Assembly (NCBI GenBank): GCA_022562935.1
Contig: JADFOI010000026.1
Span: 1-34,841, forward strand
Reading direction: 5' to 3'
Length of the DNA: 34,841 nt
Source: Acidobacteriota bacterium
Lineage (GTDB): Bacteria > Acidobacteriota > UBA6911 > RPQK01 > JADFOI01
Part shown: in pieces, positions 14,335-25,953 of the stretch
How the letters are laid out: every line of letters begins with the position of its first letter
Numbering within the stretch: the first letter of the stretch is position 1
Notes under the pieces: generated by a model
Database searches by the model: none
Told to the model about the DNA's origin: nothing
The model's input: the letters and a program-made list of their open reading frames with translations, nothing else
Made by a program: the position numbers and the translations under genes

Positions 14335-15141
14335 TCAGATCTCCAGAATCTGCACCAGCACCACGGTGATGTTATCCAGCCCCCCTCTTTCGTTAGCCAT
14401 CGCTGTCAGCTGGTCGGCAGCCTCGCTGATAGGACAAGTCGTCAAGACAGATTGAATCTCCTGGTCAGAAAGAGCGTCGGTCAAGCCATCCGTGCAAATC
14501 AAAAAAATATCGTCTGAGGTCAGAGGGACCGAGAGAACGTCCGCTTTCACTTGAGGAGATACACCCAGCGACCGGTCCAACAAGTTCTTCTGGGGATGCC
14601 GCTGCATCTGATCTTTGGTGAGCACCCCTTGCTTGAACAGGCGAAAAACGGGAGAATGGTCCTCCGTCAACTGCTCGAGTTCATCTTCCCGCTGCAAATA
14701 CATTCGGCTGTCTCCCACATGCCCAATCCAACCGGTCCCTGAGTTCTCGGGCACCAGCCAGAGAGAGGTGACCGTGGTTCCCATCCCCCGGTGCTCAGGA
14801 TTGGCAGCCTGGTCACTCAAGATCCGTCTATTGGCCTCCTGGATACCGGACTCCAGGGTCTCCTCAGGAGACTCGGATGCCTTCTGGGCGAATTCCTTTA
14901 GTGTTTTCGCCGCAATGGAACTTGCGACTTCACCTGCAGCATGGCCTCCAAGTCCGTCGCACACTCCAAACAATCCCATAGTGGGTTCTTCAATAAGAGT
15001 GTCTTCGTTATTACTTCTGACCTGACCCACATCGGATCGAGCCTGGCACACGTACTGGAGTGATCCTTTCTGGTACCGTTTTGATCCCCTAGTTGAGTTT
15101 TTCTTCTTTCTTCTCAACTTTTCCTCAGTACTCTGGGCCAC
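14335..15141 (-). CDS. PP2C-family serine/threonine protein phosphatase (Stp1-type)
   Basis: The 268-aa protein has the complete PPM/PP2C set: ARSDVGQVRSNNEDTL (metal-binding Asp), GLFGVCDGLGGHAAGEVAS (DGxGGH), GMGTTVTSLWL, WIGHVGDSRMYL, LTEDHS, LICTDGLTDALSDQEI and RGGLDNITVVLVQI. It dephosphorylates Ser/Thr residues using two Mn/Mg ions, usually opposing Hanks-type kinases; no such kinase is in the window. The first about 28 residues are lysine- and arginine-rich and may be unstructured. The track start is a GTG (15139-15141); a TTG nine codons further in is also possible, and no firm ribosome site is visible. It is downstream of the zinc-ribbon gene on the same strand after a gap of about 60 nt. 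Confidence 0.93.
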   Translation of the reverse strand: MAQSTEEKLRRKKKNSTRGSKRYQKGSLQYVCQARSDVGQVRSNNEDTLIEEPTMGLFGVCDGLGGHAAGEVASSIAAKTLKEFAQKASESPEETLESGIQEANRRILSDQAANPEHRGMGTTVTSLWLVPENSGTGWIGHVGDSRMYLQREDELEQLTEDHSPVFRLFKQGVLTKDQMQRHPQKNLLDRSLGVSPQVKADVLSVPLTSDDIFLICTDGLTDALSDQEIQSVLTTCPISEAADQLTAMANERGGLDNITVVLVQILEI

Positions 15142-15200
15142 TTGTAAAAGTTACGGCTTCTGCTTGGGGCACGGCAGGATTTTGTCTCGTGACACCAATT

Positions 15201-15397
15201 CTAAAATCCTTCCAACCCATCGAGCATCCGAAAATGACACCTCACCAGACCATAGCTGATTAAAATGAGCAAAATCCAGGCCCCCATCTTCTTCCACAGG
15301 GGATGGGTCAGTTGGGTTCCGCAATAGGGGCAGTAGGTGCTCCTTTCAATGAGTGTATAGCGACAATTAGGACAACTTTCCAGTTTAATTGGAGACA

Positions 15398-15398
<1 letters not shown>
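15201..15398 (-). CDS. Zinc-ribbon single-pass membrane microprotein
   Basis: The 65-aa protein has an N-terminal zinc ribbon (ESCPNCRYTLIERSTYCPYCGTQL; two CxxC knuckles, about residues 8-31) and one transmembrane helix (MGAWILLILISYGLVRC, about residues 38-54) with a short tail. It may be anchored in the inner membrane with the ribbon facing the cytosol. No function is known. Its ATG overlaps the stop of the GHMP kinase gene (TAATG on the minus strand), indicating translational coupling and that the ORF is real despite its size. It lies between the sugar kinase and the PP2C gene. Confidence 0.8.
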
Positions 15399-18852
<3,454 letters not shown>

Positions 18853-18909
18853 AATAGCATAAGCTACCTTTGCCCGGTCCCCCAAATTTGTTATCATAAA
18901 CACTATTGT

Positions 18910-19122
18910 ATGAGTACTCCGCTGATCACCAAATTCATGTTCACAATCACTTTCCCGACTGACAGTCGGCCCATCCATGTCCCTCCGATGAAACTCCGGT
19001 CTCTCGCAGAACATCAGCTCACGGATACAGAAGTCATCGATACCATCGAGCACCTTTTCGGATGCCAGCGCTGCTTTGAGCAATATCGTTTTATCAGAAC
19101 GTCCTGCCAGGCATTCCTTTAG
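18910..19122 (+). CDS. Possible small cysteine-motif protein (uncertain)
   Basis: This 70-aa ORF fills the space between the repeat and the YihY gene and ends 14 nt before it. The C-terminal part, LTDTEVIDTIEHLFGCQRCFEQYRFIRTSCQAFL, has a helix then C-x-x-C layout like the zinc-finger motifs of small anti-sigma-like proteins, which often read ...EEHLLVCEHCR.... No clear ribosome site is seen at 18910, and an internal ATG at 18988 could be the start. It may be a remnant or a real short gene co-transcribed with the membrane protein. Evidence is limited to position and the motif. Confidence 0.35.
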   Translation: MSTPLITKFMFTITFPTDSRPIHVPPMKLRSLAEHQLTDTEVIDTIEHLFGCQRCFEQYRFIRTSCQAFL

Positions 19123-19136
19123 CCCACTCGGTTCTC

Positions 19137-20084
19137 ATGCCATCCAACCTCTTTAAGTTAGATTTGCAAGCCTTCTATTATCTCTCCAAGAGGGAGTTCT
19201 GGCTCGCTTTGTGGAAGGAGATCAGTGGTGACGATTGCTGGGGAATGGCCGCCCGACTGAGTTTCTACTTCTTGCTGGCCTTTTTCCCTTTTCTCATTTT
19301 TTTGAGCGCGATCATTGGGTTCATCCCGATCGAACCCGGCTTCTTGGACAAGATGCTGGTGGAAATGAATCAGTTTCTGCCCGAGCGGACCTACACCTGG
19401 GTGCGCACGTTCACTCTGGAGCTGACCAGTCACCAAAATAAGGGAGTGGTCTCGCTGGGTATTTTGTTGGCGCTTTGGTGGGCATCGGTAGGCTTCAGCG
19501 GAATGGTGGGGGACTTGAATCGAGCTCTGGCCATTCAAGAGACTCGCTCCTATGTAAAAATACGACTGCTGGCCATAGGTGTGACCATTCTGGTGTCCCT
19601 CTTTGTCATCGCTTCAGGTATTCTTCTTTTCTTTGGCGACTGGCTGATTCAACTGTTTCTTCAAAGCATTACCGTCGCACCCTATCCGTCATTCCAGGCT
19701 CATCTAGCGACCATTTACACTACCACTCGCTGGATCCTGATCTTTATTTTTCTCAATATTGGAATGCAGATTGTTTATTCCGCTCTTCCCGCCCGGCCCC
19801 TTCCCTGGACTCTTCTATCGCCAGGTAGCGTTATCTTTAGTTTGTGTTGGATCTTGGGATCGAGCGGTTTCGCGGTTTTCATAAATCGATTCGTGGGCTA
19901 CGAAATCTATCAAGAGCTCTACGGAAGTCTGGGGACACTTATCTTGCTGATGCTCTGGTTATACCTCTCCAGCTTCTTCCTGCTCATTGGAGGTGAAGTC
20001 AACTCCCAGGTCCACCGCTTTCGCGAGGAAGTCGGGATGAATACCGCTCAACTCAGTGTGATTGAATGGAGCCTGTCCGAGTAA
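19137..20084 (+). CDS. YihY/BrkB-family inner-membrane protein
   Basis: The 315-aa protein belongs to the YihY/virulence factor BrkB family of polytopic membrane proteins; it is not RNase BN. Marks are ISGDDCWGMAARLSFYFLLAFFPFLIFLSAIIGFIP, GVVSLGILLALWWASVGFSGMVGDLNRAL, the ALPARPLPW segment and the C-terminal YEIYQELYGSLGTLILLMLWLYLSSFFLLIGGEVNSQV. About six transmembrane helices are visible. Function is unproven; transport or envelope roles have been proposed. The last four codons and stop (SLSE-stop) lie in the left inverted repeat of the family-D element (20068-20090), so its C-terminal tail is repeat-derived. No clear ribosome site precedes the ATG at 19137. Confidence 0.9.
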   Translation: MPSNLFKLDLQAFYYLSKREFWLALWKEISGDDCWGMAARLSFYFLLAFFPFLIFLSAIIGFIPIEPGFLDKMLVEMNQFLPERTYTWVRTFTLELTSHQNKGVVSLGILLALWWASVGFSGMVGDLNRALAIQETRSYVKIRLLAIGVTILVSLFVIASGILLFFGDWLIQLFLQSITVAPYPSFQAHLATIYTTTRWILIFIFLNIGMQIVYSALPARPLPWTLLSPGSVIFSLCWILGSSGFAVFINRFVGYEIYQELYGSLGTLILLMLWLYLSSFFLLIGGEVNSQVHRFREEVGMNTAQLSVIEWSLSE

Positions 20085-20339
20085 TAGGTAGGGTCGCTCG
20101 GATGGGGCTTGCGTGTGCAGGTCGAGGAGCGAGGAGGAGGCGATGCAGGGACATCGGCGACGACAAGCGACGAAGAGATGCACCGCAACCCCCGTCCGCC
20201 CGAAAGGTTACGGCGGCACCGGGTCATCTACGGTGTTGGCGCTCCTCGACAATGTCCAGACATTGCCTGCGTCGCGCCGCCTGGCATCTGACCCGGCGAC
20301 GCCTGTAAAGCTACCTCACCTATTACTCGGACAGGTTCC
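20068..20339. repeat. Family D element with 23-bp inverted ends
   Basis: The left end GGAGCCTGTCCGAGTAATAG and the right end, read inward, GGAACCTGTCCGAGTAATAG are near-perfect inverted repeats over about 23 bp. The interior (about 20103-20170) matches the inverted right part of the family-B element at 18720-18830, including GGGACATCGGCGACGAC. The short ORFs inside (20066-20421) are low-complexity and unlikely to be genes. The remaining gap to hslV (20340-20572) holds an inverted GGAAGGGG..CAGTC pair and nothing else I can name. Confidence 0.82.
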
Positions 20340-20345
20340 TAAGGT

Positions 20346-20417
20346 GGGAAGGGGGCAGTCACTTTGGGGTGTGTCCTTTCTGGGACTTCCAGGAGGAGAG
20401 AAGGACTGTCCCCTTCC
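20346..20417. repeat. Inverted pair GGAAGGGGGCAGTC / GGACTGTCCCCTTCC
   Basis: Two arms of about 14-15 nt, nearly complementary, separated by about 43 nt upstream of hslV. It could fold as a large hairpin or be the relic of another palindromic repeat. No T-tract follows. Confidence 0.5.
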
Positions 20418-20572
20418 ATAATCAACTCATCTACTTACTAAGATGTCATTGTTATCAAGAAGTTCTACAAACTCGAAGAAAGGCTTCGGGGTACGACCGC
20501 CAGCGGGTGCTAGCCGGGAGACTCGACGTTTTTGCTCGCCCCATGAGTCTTATACTATACTGGCAGGGAATC

Positions 20573-21106
20573 ATGGCAGCGCTCCGAGGGACGACGATAC
20601 TCTTGGTCAGGAGGGGCAAACAGGTGGCCCTGGCAGGGGACGGCCAGGTCAGTCTGGGAGACACCATTATCAAGAGTACAGCAAAAAAAATCCGTCGACT
20701 CCACGAGAATCAGGTCCTGGCTGGCTTCGCCGGATCAACGGCTGACGCTTTCTCTCTTTTTGCACGATTTGAGAGCAAACTGGAACAATTTCAAGGGAAC
20801 CTCCCCCGAGCCGCTGTAGAACTTGCCAAGGAGTGGCGTACCGACAAAGTGTTAAGACACCTGCACGCCCAACTGATCATTAGCGACAAGAAGCATTCCT
20901 TTTTGGTTTCCGGAGATGGCGACTTAATCGAGCCGGATGATGGAGTGATCGCCATTGGATCGGGAGGTCCCTATGCCCTGGCTGCTGCTCAGGCTCTTCT
21001 GCAATTCACCAAAATATCGGCCCAAAAAGTTGCCCTGGAGGCTCTGAAGATTGCCGGGGGGATTTGTATCTATACGAATTCCGCTATCACTGTTGAGACC
21101 CTCTGA
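20573..21106 (+). CDS. hslV: ATP-dependent protease subunit HslV (ClpQ)
   Basis: HslV is the threonine peptidase of the HslUV proteasome-like complex. The track ORF starts at 20369, but the leader up to residue 68 is not family-like. The ATG at 20573 gives [29 protein letters not shown] (177 aa), with AGGGA just upstream. The catalytic Thr is the first T of TTILLVRRG, so six residues (MAALRG) must be removed, rather than only Met as in E. coli. Other marks are [78 protein letters not shown] and [21 protein letters not shown] -10-like box sits at 20551, without a good -35. hslU follows after 2 nt. Confidence 0.95.
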   Translation: MAALRGTTILLVRRGKQVALAGDGQVSLGDTIIKSTAKKIRRLHENQVLAGFAGSTADAFSLFARFESKLEQFQGNLPRAAVELAKEWRTDKVLRHLHAQLIISDKKHSFLVSGDGDLIEPDDGVIAIGSGGPYALAAAQALLQFTKISAQKVALEALKIAGGICIYTNSAITVETL

Positions 21107-21108
21107 TC

Positions 21109-22542
21109 ATGACTACTTCCACCACCTCCCTTCAACCCCTGGAAAACAAACTCGCAGACAGCCCTCTCAACCTGGATGAGATGACGCCTCGCCAGATTGT
21201 GGAGGAGCTGGATCGACACGTCGTCGGTCAACGCAAAGCCAAGCGCGCAGTGGCCGTGGCCCTGAGAAATCGAGTTCGAAGACAGAAACTGAAGCCGCAA
21301 ATGGCCGAAGAGATCCAACCCAAGAACATCCTCATGATCGGATCGACAGGTGTGGGTAAAACGGAAATCGCCCGGCGGCTGGCTCGGCTAGCTAATTCTC
21401 CCTTTCTGAAAGTAGAAGCCAGTAAATTCACCGAAGTCGGTTATGTGGGCCGTGACGTGGAGTCGATTATCCGTGACCTGGTGGATATTTCGGTGGACAT
21501 GCTGCGTCAGGAAAAGATGGCCATGGTGGCCAAGAAGGCAGAGCAGAACGCCGAGGAACGGTTGCTCGATCTGCTGCTCCCCCCTTCCTCCCCCAAAAAG
21601 CGCAAAGCTCCAAAGGGCCGGAAGACCACCCCACAACGGGGTGCCCCAATACTGGACACATTCAACAAGACTCGTGAAAAACTGCGCCGTCAGCTTCGAG
21701 AGGGAAAGTTAGACCATAGAAACGTCGAGTTAGAGGTTCCAGAGCGTGGCTTCCCCTCCTTCGAGATCCTCCCAGGTCAAGGCATCGAGGACATGGACAT
21801 CAACATCAAAGACTTGTTGCCCGGTATCCTGGGGACACGGAAACGAAAGCGCAAAATGCCCGTCGAGGAAGCCATCGAGTGCCTCATTATGGAAGAGGAA
21901 TCCAGACTCATTGATATGGAACAGGTGACCCGCGAGGCCCTGGACCGGGTGGAAAACTCGGGCATCGTTTTTATCGACGAAATTGACAAGATCGCCGGAA
22001 GAGAAACGGGGCAAGGACCCGAGATCAGCCGGGAGGGAGTACAAAGAGACATCCTACCCATCATTGAGGGAACCACCGTGAGTACCCGCCACGGAATGGT
22101 TCGCACCGATCACATCCTGTTTATCGCAGCTGGTGCTTTCCATGTCTCGAAGCCCTCCGACATGATTCCCGAACTGCAAGGGAGATTTCCCGTCAGAGTG
22201 GAGATGCACTCGCTGGGCAAGGAGGACTTTATTCGAATTCTTCAGGAGCCGCAGAATGCTTTGGTCAAACAATATCGGGATCTTCTGGCCACAGAGGGCG
22301 TGCGCTTGAAATTCCTGAAGTCCGGCATCAACGAAATTGCCCATTTTGCCAGCGTCGTCAACGAGACGACTGAGAACATCGGTGCCCGTCGGTTACACAC
22401 GATCATGGAAGCACTTCTGGAGGACATCTCCTTCGATGCTCCTGATCTACCCAAGAAACAAGTGATCATCGACGCAAACTACGTGAAGGAAAAGTTGGCA
22501 AACATCGTCAAGGATCGAGATCTGTCGCGCTACATTCTGTGA
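21109..22542 (+). CDS. hslU: ATP-dependent protease ATPase subunit HslU (ClpY)
   Basis: The 477-aa AAA+ unfoldase pairs with HslV. It shows [32 protein letters not shown], Walker [10 protein letters not shown] (about residues 78-86; most homologues have GPTGVGKTE), the [19 protein letters not shown] pore region (GYVG), Walker [12 protein letters not shown], an [23 protein letters not shown] sensor-2 segment and the C-terminal LSRYIL tail that docks into HslV. It is somewhat longer than the usual about 440-450 aa because of about 22 extra N-terminal residues and a basic insertion in the I domain ([19 protein letters not shown]). The start follows the hslV stop by 2 nt. A heptamer tract begins right after its stop. 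Confidence 0.97.
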   Translation: MTTSTTSLQPLENKLADSPLNLDEMTPRQIVEELDRHVVGQRKAKRAVAVALRNRVRRQKLKPQMAEEIQPKNILMIGSTGVGKTEIARRLARLANSPFLKVEASKFTEVGYVGRDVESIIRDLVDISVDMLRQEKMAMVAKKAEQNAEERLLDLLLPPSSPKKRKAPKGRKTTPQRGAPILDTFNKTREKLRRQLREGKLDHRNVELEVPERGFPSFEILPGQGIEDMDINIKDLLPGILGTRKRKRKMPVEEAIECLIMEEESRLIDMEQVTREALDRVENSGIVFIDEIDKIAGRETGQGPEISREGVQRDILPIIEGTTVSTRHGMVRTDHILFIAAGAFHVSKPSDMIPELQGRFPVRVEMHSLGKEDFIRILQEPQNALVKQYRDLLATEGVRLKFLKSGINEIAHFASVVNETTENIGARRLHTIMEALLEDISFDAPDLPKKQVIIDANYVKEKLANIVKDRDLSRYIL

Positions 22543-22546
22543 AAGG

Positions 22547-22581
22547 CTGACAACTGACAGTTGACAACTGACAACAGACCG
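22547..22581. repeat. Heptamer array CTGACAA/CTGACAG after hslU
   Basis: Five 7-nt units: CTGACAA, CTGACAG, TTGACAA, CTGACAA, CAGACCG. It is the inverse of the array at 22699-22733, so the two could pair in a transcript across about 120 nt. Confidence 0.75.
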
Positions 22582-22653
22582 AAAAAGGCAAACCGTAAAG
22601 AATAATTCCCATTCTTGTTGGTTAAGTGGCTTTCCTCCCGGTGACGATAGAGC

Positions 22654-23679
22654 ATGCGTCCGTTAATTTCCTTAATCAGCGCCACAACTAAGGATTTGCT
22701 GTCAGCTGTTAGTTGTCAGTTGTCAGTTGTCAGCTGCCTCTGTTGTCTGTTGCTTCCCCTGGCCTCCTGCGCCAAGGTGGGGGACCCGCTTCCTCCACTG
22801 GTTAGCTATCCGGAGACGGTCACTGATCTGAAAATCGTTCAAGTCGGAGATCACTTCCAGATCGTGTTCTCCCTTCCCCCTGGGGAGATTGAACGGGTGG
22901 AAATTTACCGGCAGTGTGGAAGCAACCCCTCCCTCACTGAAGAGACTGAAGCGACGGCCCGTTTACAACGCAACCAACTCTCGCCCTACCATGAGGAAAC
23001 CCAGTTCGTATTCGAGGATAGTCCCGGCTTAGACCAGGCCTGTATCTACGGCCTTCGGTTCGCCAACAACCAGAACCGTCGCTCCCTTTTTTCGAACTTC
23101 GTACAAACGATACCTCTCCCTTCGGCACGGCCGCCGACTGCTCTCAGGTATCAGGTGCTCCAGGACCGGATCGTAGTGAACTGGGACCCTCCAACAGAGA
23201 ACATCGATGGCTCCCGGCCGCCTCAAATCGTGGGCTATCTCATGAACTCAACACATCGAGTCAGCACTGCAGAATATTCGGACCTTGAATTTCAGTTCGG
23301 AGAGGTGCAGTCTTACCGCGTGCAGAGTATTAGTCGGGATGCAAACCCCTTAATCTTGAGTCCATTCAGTAATACGCTGAAAATTATTCCCAGTGATGAG
23401 TTCCCCCCGGCAACACCTCAAAATATTACTGCTTTTGTTTTGGAGGGAAAGGTCCAAATTTTCTGGGATGAAAATAAAGAAGCCGATCTTAAAGGATACT
23501 TCCTCTATTCCGGCACGGATGTGAACCATCTCAAAAGGTCATCCTCATCGATTACGATCAATCGATACGTGGATGAATCCGTCGTCCCAGGTCAATCCTA
23601 TTACTATCAGCTCAGTGCGGTGGACCAGGTTGGAAACGAAAGTTCCAAGTCTGAACCGGTAAGTGTTACTGTACAATGA
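22654..23679 (+). CDS. Lipoprotein with fibronectin type III-like domains
   Basis: The 341-aa protein has a lipoprotein signal peptide ending in LLLPLASC (lipid-modified Cys39) and a mature start AKVGDPLPP. The rest is β-rich, with two or three fibronectin type III-like repeats: PETVTDLKIVQVGDHFQIVFSLPP (about 52-75), ARPPTALRYQVLQDRIVVNWDPP (about 157-180) and PPATPQNITAFVLEGKVQIFWDEN...YYYQLSAVDQVGNESSKS (about 250-335). It is probably an outer-membrane or periplasmic lipoprotein with a binding or structural role. The hydrophobic part of the signal peptide, LLSAVSCQLSVVSC, is encoded by a heptamer repeat (TTGTCAG units). The start at 22654 (MRPLISLISATT) is the best in-frame option; no strong ribosome site is seen. 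Confidence 0.82.
   Translation: MRPLISLISATTKDLLSAVSCQLSVVSCLCCLLLPLASCAKVGDPLPPLVSYPETVTDLKIVQVGDHFQIVFSLPPGEIERVEIYRQCGSNPSLTEETEATARLQRNQLSPYHEETQFVFEDSPGLDQACIYGLRFANNQNRRSLFSNFVQTIPLPSARPPTALRYQVLQDRIVVNWDPPTENIDGSRPPQIVGYLMNSTHRVSTAEYSDLEFQFGEVQSYRVQSISRDANPLILSPFSNTLKIIPSDEFPPATPQNITAFVLEGKVQIFWDENKEADLKGYFLYSGTDVNHLKRSSSSITINRYVDESVVPGQSYYYQLSAVDQVGNESSKSEPVSVTVQ
22699..22754. repeat. Heptamer array TTGTCAG inside the lipoprotein signal peptide
   Basis: Units CTGTCAG, CTGTTAG, TTGTCAG, TTGTCAG, TTGTCAG, then CTGCCTC/TGTTGTC/TGTTGCT. It is translated in frame as SAVSCQLSVVSCLCCL within the signal peptide of the FN3 lipoprotein. Confidence 0.8.
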
Positions 23680-23701
23680 AACATAAAAAAGGAGAGGTAC
23701 T

Positions 23702-24358
23702 ATGAAATTCTTTCTGGACACCGCCAATATTGAGGAAATTCGTAAAGGGGTGTCTCTGGGACTCGTGGATGGCGTTACCACGAATCCTTCCCTGCTCGCC
23801 AAAGAGGGAAGATCTCTGGAAGAAGTGGCGAGGGAGATTTTGGACCTGGTCGATGGTCCGGTGAGCCTGGAGGTGGTGTCAACCCAATCCGATGAAATCA
23901 TCTCGGAAGCACGGCAATTGGCAAAGATCCATAAGAACGTCATGGTCAAGATCCCGATGATCTCTGAAGGCCTGAAGGCTTTACACGTGGTCGCCCAAGA
24001 AGGCATTTCGGTCAATGTCACCTTAATTTTCAGTGCGACACAGGCACTTCTGGCGGCTAAAAACGGAGCAGCCATCGTCAGCCCTTTTGTAGGGCGCTTG
24101 GACGACATTGGTACCGATAGCATGGATCTGATCTCGGATATCCTGACTATCTACGACAACTACGAGTTTCCCACCGAAGTTTTAGTGGCCTCGGTTCGCC
24201 ATCCGGTACACATTCTGGAGACGGCCCGGATGGGAGCCCACATCGCCACGATGCCTTTAAAGGTCATGGAGCAACTCCTCAAGCATCCCTTGACCGACAT
24301 CGGACTGGAAAAGTTCCTGGCCGACTGGGAAAAACAGAAACAACTGGTAAGCAGCTGA
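23702..24358 (+). CDS. fsa: Transaldolase / fructose-6-phosphate aldolase family protein
   Basis: The 218-aa protein is of the short transaldolase (TalC/FSA) type: [51 protein letters not shown], the Schiff-base lysine in [43 protein letters not shown], and [24 protein letters not shown]. These proteins either transfer dihydroxyacetone units (transaldolase) or cleave fructose 6-phosphate. Small TalC proteins with this layout are often true transaldolases, so the symbol is tentative. The start has a strong AAGGAGAGG site (23690-23698). It lies 22 nt after the lipoprotein stop and 17 nt before the carboxyltransferase gene, suggesting one transcript. It connects with the pentose phosphate genes at the left edge of the window. 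Confidence 0.93.
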   Translation: MKFFLDTANIEEIRKGVSLGLVDGVTTNPSLLAKEGRSLEEVAREILDLVDGPVSLEVVSTQSDEIISEARQLAKIHKNVMVKIPMISEGLKALHVVAQEGISVNVTLIFSATQALLAAKNGAAIVSPFVGRLDDIGTDSMDLISDILTIYDNYEFPTEVLVASVRHPVHILETARMGAHIATMPLKVMEQLLKHPLTDIGLEKFLADWEKQKQLVSS

Positions 24359-24375
24359 AGATACCCACATGGGCT

Positions 24376-25926
24376 ATGGATGCTGACGACAAGCGCAAGG
24401 AGCTCCAACGTCGCCACCTTGAGGCGGAAGAAGGCGGCGGCAAGGAGCGAATTGAGCGTCAACACAAAGCGGGTAAGCTGACCGCTCGAGAACGAATCCA
24501 TCAACTTCTCGACGAAAACACCTTTGAGGAAATAGATAAGTTCGTCGTGCATCGGTGCACTCACCTGGGAATGGAGAAGAAAAAGATCCCAGGGGACGGC
24601 GTGATTACCGGCTACGGCAAAATTGAAGGCCGCCTGGTCTATCTTTTTTCTCAGGACTTCACCGTTTTTGGCGGCAGCCTCTCGGAGACGTACGCTGCCA
24701 AGATCTGCAAGATCCAAGACCTGGCTATGAAGATGGGTGCTCCCGTCATTGGCTTCAATGACAGTGGCGGAGCCCGTATTCAGGAAGGGGTGGTCAGCCT
24801 GGCCGGCTATGCCGATATCTTCCTACGCAACACCCTGGCCAGCGGTGTCATTCCACAAATTTCCGCCATTATGGGTCCCTGCGCTGGCGGTGCGGTCTAT
24901 TCTCCTGCCCTTACCGACTTCACATTTATGGTACACAAAACCAGTTACATGTTTATTACAGGACCCGACGTCCTCAAGGCGGTCACCCAGGAGGAAGTGA
25001 CCAAATCGGAACTGGGAGGAGCAACCACCCACACCACCATCAGCGGAGTTGCTCACTTTGCTGCCCAGAGTGAGGAAGAATGTCTGAGCCAAATTCGTGA
25101 GTTGCTCTCCTTCCTTCCCTCAAACAATATGGAAGATCCCCCTTATCAAGAGTCTGCGGACGATCCCGACCGAGTCGATCCCCAGCTGGACGAGCTGGTC
25201 CCAAGCGACCCCAACCAACCTTATGACATCAAAGAGCTCATCGTTTCGGTTATGGACGAGCATCAATTCTTTGAAGTTCAGCCTAAATTTGCTGAGAACA
25301 TCGTCGTTGGATTCGCTCGATTGAATGGATTCCCAGTGGGAATCGTCGCCAACCAACCCGCTGTTCTGGCCGGAACCCTGGACATCAACTCTTCCCTGAA
25401 GGCGGCCCGCTTCGTTCGCTTCTGTGACTGTTTCAACATTCCTCTGATCACCTTCGAAGACGTGCCCGGGTTTTTGCCCGGAATCAGACAGGAGCATGGA
25501 GGTATCATCCGATCCGGGGCCAAACTTCTCTATGCCTTTGCCGAGGCGACGGTCCCCAAGATTACCGTCATCACACGCAAAGCCTATGGAGGAGCTTACT
25601 GTGTCATGGCTTCCAAACACCTCCGCACCGACGTGAATTATGCCTTTCCCACGGCCGAAATTGCGGTGATGGGGCCACAAGGGGCCGTCGAAATCTTGTA
25701 CCGAAAAGAACTTGAGGAAAGCTCTGATCCGGAAAAATTCAAGCAGGAAAAAGTCGAAGAGTTTCGAAAGACATACGCCAATCCTTATATTGCCGCGGAG
25801 CGAGGCTATGTGGACGAGATCATTGAGCCCCGTCAGACACGAACAAAATTGATCCGTGCCCTGGAAATGACCGCCAACAAGCGCGATACCAATCCGCCCA
25901 AAAAGCACGGGAACATACCCTTGTAA
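24376..25926 (+). CDS. pccB: Acyl-CoA carboxylase, carboxyltransferase subunit (PccB-like)
   Basis: The 516-aa protein has both crotonase-fold halves of propionyl-CoA/methylmalonyl-CoA-type carboxyltransferases: [121 protein letters not shown], then [64 protein letters not shown] and [15 protein letters not shown]. It transfers carboxyl from carboxybiotin to an acyl-CoA, probably propionyl-CoA; acetyl-CoA is also possible. The nearby biotin carboxylase and biotin carrier genes complete the enzyme. No ribosome site is obvious at 24376; a start a few codons downstream is possible. Confidence 0.94.
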   Translation: MDADDKRKELQRRHLEAEEGGGKERIERQHKAGKLTARERIHQLLDENTFEEIDKFVVHRCTHLGMEKKKIPGDGVITGYGKIEGRLVYLFSQDFTVFGGSLSETYAAKICKIQDLAMKMGAPVIGFNDSGGARIQEGVVSLAGYADIFLRNTLASGVIPQISAIMGPCAGGAVYSPALTDFTFMVHKTSYMFITGPDVLKAVTQEEVTKSELGGATTHTTISGVAHFAAQSEEECLSQIRELLSFLPSNNMEDPPYQESADDPDRVDPQLDELVPSDPNQPYDIKELIVSVMDEHQFFEVQPKFAENIVVGFARLNGFPVGIVANQPAVLAGTLDINSSLKAARFVRFCDCFNIPLITFEDVPGFLPGIRQEHGGIIRSGAKLLYAFAEATVPKITVITRKAYGGAYCVMASKHLRTDVNYAFPTAEIAVMGPQGAVEILYRKELEESSDPEKFKQEKVEEFRKTYANPYIAAERGYVDEIIEPRQTRTKLIRALEMTANKRDTNPPKKHGNIPL

Positions 25927-25929
25927 GAG

Positions 25930-25950
25930 CTGACAGCTGACAGCTGACAG
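25930..25950. repeat. Three perfect CTGACAG heptamers ahead of the biotin carboxylase start
   Basis: Three tandem CTGACAG units end 3 nt before the ATG at 25954, exactly where a ribosome site would be expected. Confidence 0.75.
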
Positions 25951-25953
25951 TCG

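Noticed and set aside
20066-20421. Several overlapping ORFs of 60-102 aa
   Set aside because: They lie inside the family-D repeat and have arginine/proline-rich low-complexity translations.
22547-22754. Possible CRISPR array (regular CTGACAA/TTGTCAG units)
   Set aside because: Units are only 7 bp, contiguous and without spacers; no cas genes are nearby.
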